This document shows positions 21,615-24,737 of a DNA stretch of 24,737 nt, piece after piece. The stretch is from positions 1 through 24,737 of the forward strand of contig DAIEML010000006.1 in assembly GCA_027349615.1 (NCBI GenBank), given 5' to 3'. The notes under the pieces are model-generated. The model did not search any database and was not told the origin of the DNA. It was given only the letters and a program-made list of their open reading frames with translations. The stretch is from Ignavibacteriales bacterium. GTDB lineage: Bacteria; Bacteroidota; Ignavibacteria; Ignavibacteriales; Ignavibacteriaceae. Every line of letters starts with the position of its first letter. Position 1 is the stretch's first letter. The position numbers and the translations under genes were made by a program.

Positions 21615-23840
21615 TTATTGCGGATATGCATCCCACAATGCAACAGCATAGGCGCCGGCACCAAAGCCAATCATCGGGACAGCACCATCATAAAAAGATG
21701 TTTTTCTGTTATATAATTCCGGTATCAAATTGTAGTTCAGAGCAGCTTGATCGGTTACCCAGTTTACTAATTTACGTGCACCTTTTTGATCGCCGAACTT
21801 ATGCATTGCTGATGCGGCACGTAAATCCAGCAGGATCCATTCTGCTGTTTCGTACCAATCGCCTTTGTTGATTCGTGAGAAACCGTGTATTCCGCCTTTT
21901 ACTCCTAAAATTCTCTGATATTCATCCATCTGCGAATGGAAAAAATTTTTATCCCTAAATAATCCGAATCCAAAAGCCTCAAAAGTTCCGCCGTCAAAAT
22001 AATCGTATGCGTTAGAATCAGTTGCTTCAACATTTCCTTTTATGAATCTATTATCAACAACCAATTCATTTCTTATTCCGCTGAGAATTCTTTCATAAGC
22101 CTTATTATATTTTTCAGAATCTCCAACTTTTAATTGAGATGAAAGCTCAGCAAAATCTCTTAGTCCAGCAGCGCATGCAATTGAAGTATAGGCAAATTGT
22201 TTCCCTGGAAGATGCCGTTCCCACGGACCGGAATCAATTCGAATTACATTGTTTGTATCTATACAATGAATAATCGGATCAGCAACTTTCGAGGCGAGCA
22301 GTTCATAATTGTTTTTGAAAAAAGCTGTGTCCCCGCTGCGATGCACGTAATCGCAAAGCGCTGTTAAAGAAAGTCCGAACCCGTCTAGTTCGATGTTTGG
22401 TCCTTCATCATTATAATCGGACTCTTCTATACCATCGCCAAAATATCGGCATACGGAAATTTGGTACGGTACGCCTACTCCGTAATCTTTACCGTCTTTA
22501 AAAACGTAATGAACATAATGGCTCGATTCGGTATGAAGCATAAACGAAAGAACTCGCCGCGCTTCATCAAATAAACCGAGTCTGCTTAATCCTAAAGTTG
22601 AGTAGCAGCCATCGCGGACCCAGCCTATATTCCAGCTACCCGGGGGAAGAGAAGCGAGAATTTGTCCGTGTGATTTTTCAAAAACTCCTTGCTGCGGAAT
22701 CTGCGCCATTTTTAAAACCGAAATAGATTGCTCGAGCACAGCACGTTGTTTCGCTGAAATTCCTTTCGGCATTTTAGCTCGTGCAAAAACTTTCTTCATG
22801 AATTTGATTTCATCATTAAGTAAAGTTCCATTGTTTGCAATCAATTTCGCTTTTGCTTTTTCGACTATTTGATTTTCTGTTTGAAGCGAGTCGGTAAAAC
22901 TTAACAAAAAATATTTCTCTGCTCGGTCATTCGGTCTTTTAAATTCTGCAGAGTCAATCAAGACTTTAGTTTTCTGCAATAAATATTTTATTGTGCATCC
23001 ATCAACTTTAGAACGCTGACCGTTAATATCTATATAAAAAACTTTATCTTCGTTTGTAAACGAAGCAAAGTAATTTACTTCAACTTCCGGATATTTAACC
23101 GTAATTACATGTGTGTTATCTTTATAAGAAGTATTCAATGGTTTCGAATTTGTATTAACCGAAACCATTCTTAAATAGGGATTTACATAATTAGCAGAAT
23201 CATATGCTTTAAAAATAAACGGACTTATATTTTCAATATGAGCACGCCGGACATCATAAACAGCTTCGATTAATCCGTTCGACGTTACAAGCTGATAAAA
23301 TGATTTCTTCGGACCAACTGGTGGATTAAATTCTTTCTGATAATCTTTCTCGTCATATACTCCAACAGGACCATAAACAATTCCTCCTGGACCGCCCATA
23401 TCAAAAACTCGGACTGCAAGTACATTCTCTTTTGTCAAAAGACTAGTGGGAATTTTATAAAACCGCATTTTGTCGTAAGCAGTAGAGGCGTGCGGCGGGA
23501 AAACTCCCATTCCGCCAATACGAACTCCATTTAAATATGATTCATCCGCATCATCAATTTTCCCTAAAATGATGTAAGCACTGTCGCCTATAAATTTTTT
23601 CTTTAAAGTGAAATGAGCGCGATACCATGCAATTCCATCGTAGCCGTCAAAGCCTTGGTGTTCCCAATAATCGGGAACATCAATAAATGCCCATGCATTA
23701 TCGTTAAACTTCGGATTTTTATATTCCGGATTATCTCCAGTTATAAAATGCCAGCGCTCCGGTAGAAGGATCGTCTGCGCTAAACATGCTGCATTAAAAA
23801 AAAGAAAGGAACAAACAAGCAAATTTTTTAAAAGCTTCAT
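21615..23840 (-). CDS. Secreted GH15-like glycosidase with N-terminal galactose-binding-like domain
   Basis: A 741-residue protein. Residues 1-21 are a signal peptide ending CLAQ; a lipobox is unconvincing because Asn stands at -3. Residues about 30-165 are a beta jelly roll of the galactose-binding kind (DVPDYWEHQGFDGYDGIAWY, GKIDDADESYLNGVRIG, VLAVRVFD), as in sialate O-acetylesterases and GH2 enzymes. Residues about 180-330 form a beta-sandwich linker. Residues about 355-741 are an (alpha/alpha)6 barrel with GSWNIGWVRDGCY (401-413), NDEGPNIELDGFGL (477-490) and SGPWER (537-542); W540-E541 resembles the general-acid site of GH15 glucoamylase-like enzymes. It probably hydrolyses an alpha-linked oligosaccharide in the periplasm or outside the cell; the sugar is not known. 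The parvulin gene ends 47 bases upstream. Confidence 0.75.
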   Translation of the reverse strand: MKLLKNLLVCSFLFFNAACLAQTILLPERWHFITGDNPEYKNPKFNDNAWAFIDVPDYWEHQGFDGYDGIAWYRAHFTLKKKFIGDSAYIILGKIDDADESYLNGVRIGGMGVFPPHASTAYDKMRFYKIPTSLLTKENVLAVRVFDMGGPGGIVYGPVGVYDEKDYQKEFNPPVGPKKSFYQLVTSNGLIEAVYDVRRAHIENISPFIFKAYDSANYVNPYLRMVSVNTNSKPLNTSYKDNTHVITVKYPEVEVNYFASFTNEDKVFYIDINGQRSKVDGCTIKYLLQKTKVLIDSAEFKRPNDRAEKYFLLSFTDSLQTENQIVEKAKAKLIANNGTLLNDEIKFMKKVFARAKMPKGISAKQRAVLEQSISVLKMAQIPQQGVFEKSHGQILASLPPGSWNIGWVRDGCYSTLGLSRLGLFDEARRVLSFMLHTESSHYVHYVFKDGKDYGVGVPYQISVCRYFGDGIEESDYNDEGPNIELDGFGLSLTALCDYVHRSGDTAFFKNNYELLASKVADPIIHCIDTNNVIRIDSGPWERHLPGKQFAYTSIACAAGLRDFAELSSQLKVGDSEKYNKAYERILSGIRNELVVDNRFIKGNVEATDSNAYDYFDGGTFEAFGFGLFRDKNFFHSQMDEYQRILGVKGGIHGFSRINKGDWYETAEWILLDLRAASAMHKFGDQKGARKLVNWVTDQAALNYNLIPELYNRKTSFYDGAVPMIGFGAGAYAVALWDAYPQ

Positions 23841-23887
23841 ACAAATAAGTCCTTTCGATTGGAAAGAGAAAGTGATTTCTTAAAAAA

Positions 23888-24737
23888 TTATTGTGGGAGT
23901 TCTGATTTCTTCTGCAAATATACACTATACCATCCTGCAAACAACGGCTCGTAGGGAAAAGCATAAATTCTTCCGCCAAAACCTATCAGTCTAATTGTCA
24001 CAGTATTAAACTGAAATACCGGAACCGAATCATAAACATTTTTATTAATGTTTACACCGTATTTTAATGCAAGATCAGCTACATAAGATTTTATTTTTTT
24101 TTCGAATTCAATATTCTTCATAACATCTTTAAGCTCATCTTTAATTTGCGCAAAAGAAGTATCTTTATAATCATCGGCATTCTGAACATCCACTAATTTC
24201 AACAGCGCATAGCCATCGCTAAGTCTAACCGGACCATAAACTTCTCCGGCTTTCATATTCTTAACAATCTTTTTGATCTTTCCGATTGTGCCCTTTTGCG
24301 TCGGCGGCAAATAACCAAGATAACCGCCTCTCTCACGCAGTGAATCAACTGTAGAATATTTTTCAGAAACTGTTTCGAACGCGACGTGATTATTCAATTC
24401 ATCTAACGCTCTCTGAACTGTCTCCAGGCTGTCAACAAGAATTTCCTGCACATCAAATCTTTCTTGCGGGAACATGATTTTATGATTCTTCGAATAAAAT
24501 TCATAAGCGTCAGCATCGCTTATCTTAATCGAGTCTTGAATTTTTTTCATCAATCTTTGAGAAAGATAATAATCCTCCCAAAGGTCCAAATCATTTCTAA
24601 CCGATGGTTCTTTTTCCAGATTTTGCCGCAGACCTTCACGTGCCAGCAACTCGCTTTCAAGATAATTCTTCACATAACTATTAAAAGCTTTCGCAACGGT
24701 TTGATAATCCGTTTTATCAACTCTAAAACCGTTTATC
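23888..24737 (-). CDS. Parvulin/SurA-type peptidyl-prolyl isomerase, 5' end outside the window
   Basis: The frame stays open from the stop at 23888 to the window edge: codons upstream of a GTG at 24673 read INGFRVDKTDYQTVAKAFNS without a stop, so the GTG is internal and the true start lies beyond. Visible residues include a helical SurA-like N-terminal region (SVRNDLDLWEDYYLSQRLM), then a parvulin domain: RFDVQEILVDSLETVQRAL, FETVSEKYSTVDSLRERGGYLGYL, MKAGEVYGPVRLSDGYALLKLVD. A helix (SFAQIKDELKDVMKNIEFEKKI) and a tail of about 60 residues (GFGGRIYAFPYEPLFAGWYSVYLQ) follow. The family folds outer-membrane or secreted proteins in the periplasm. The tail after the usual C-terminal helix is unusual and may be membrane-associated. 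The glycosidase gene lies 47 bases downstream and may be co-transcribed. Confidence 0.85.
   Translation of the reverse strand, partial: INGFRVDKTDYQTVAKAFNSYVKNYLESELLAREGLRQNLEKEPSVRNDLDLWEDYYLSQRLMKKIQDSIKISDADAYEFYSKNHKIMFPQERFDVQEILVDSLETVQRALDELNNHVAFETVSEKYSTVDSLRERGGYLGYLPPTQKGTIGKIKKIVKNMKAGEVYGPVRLSDGYALLKLVDVQNADDYKDTSFAQIKDELKDVMKNIEFEKKIKSYVADLALKYGVNINKNVYDSVPVFQFNTVTIRLIGFGGRIYAFPYEPLFAGWYSVYLQKKSELPQ

Noticed and set aside
23888..24673. GTG at 24673 as the start of the parvulin gene
   Set aside because: The reading frame continues upstream to the window edge with plausible helical SurA-like sequence, so the GTG is internal and the gene is truncated by the window.

Overview
The window is AT-rich DNA from a member of the Bacteroidota/Chlorobi group, most likely Ignavibacteria. 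The best taxonomic clue is the secreted protein at 1180-2259, whose C-terminus is a type IX secretion (Por) sorting domain with the NYPNPFNPST motif typical of Ignavibacteria. Several genes lack Shine-Dalgarno sequences and some promoters fit the Bacteroidota TTG / TAnnTTTG pattern, which agrees. No tRNA, rRNA, CRISPR array, insertion sequence or prophage gene was seen.

Layout. (1) 1-482: two minus-strand genes of the DUF2249/DUF1858 group behind a promoter carrying an FNR/DNR-type palindrome. A cysteine-free Crp/FNR-family regulator with the matching recognition helix lies at 2732-3427. (2) 1119-2259: a LacI-type palindrome before a T9SS-secreted, probably carbohydrate-binding protein. (3) 3592-14146: a PAP2 phosphatase, then a mixed-strand cluster of two GT4 glycosyltransferases (one fused to a nucleotidyltransferase), two cobalamin-type radical SAM proteins, three SAM methyltransferases and an amidohydrolase. 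It looks like an orphan biosynthetic cluster, perhaps for a modified glycolipid or small glycoside. (4) 14203-20169: a TetR regulator divergent from a five-gene operon: a LolA-like periplasmic protein, two FtsX/LolCE-type permeases, a LolD/MacB-type ATPase and a predicted outer-membrane beta-barrel. The shared intergenic region holds two matching operators, one just downstream of each predicted -10 element. (5) 20253-24737, all minus strand: a small Spy/CpxP-like periplasmic protein, an acyl-ACP thioesterase, a secreted GH15-like glycosidase with an N-terminal jelly roll, and a 5'-truncated parvulin/SurA-type prolyl isomerase.

How they may work together. Region 4 reads as one self-contained, TetR-controlled system that moves a lipid-like or lipoprotein cargo from the inner membrane through the periplasm to the outer membrane; it has no HlyD-type adaptor. 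Region 3 could supply an unusual glycoconjugate, but nothing in the sequence ties regions 3 and 4 beyond adjacency. Region 1 is probably a nitrosative or redox stress response. The two systems most worth study are the tetR/LolA-like/ABC/barrel operon with its mirrored operators and the radical SAM/methyltransferase/GT cluster with its GT-nucleotidyltransferase fusion.
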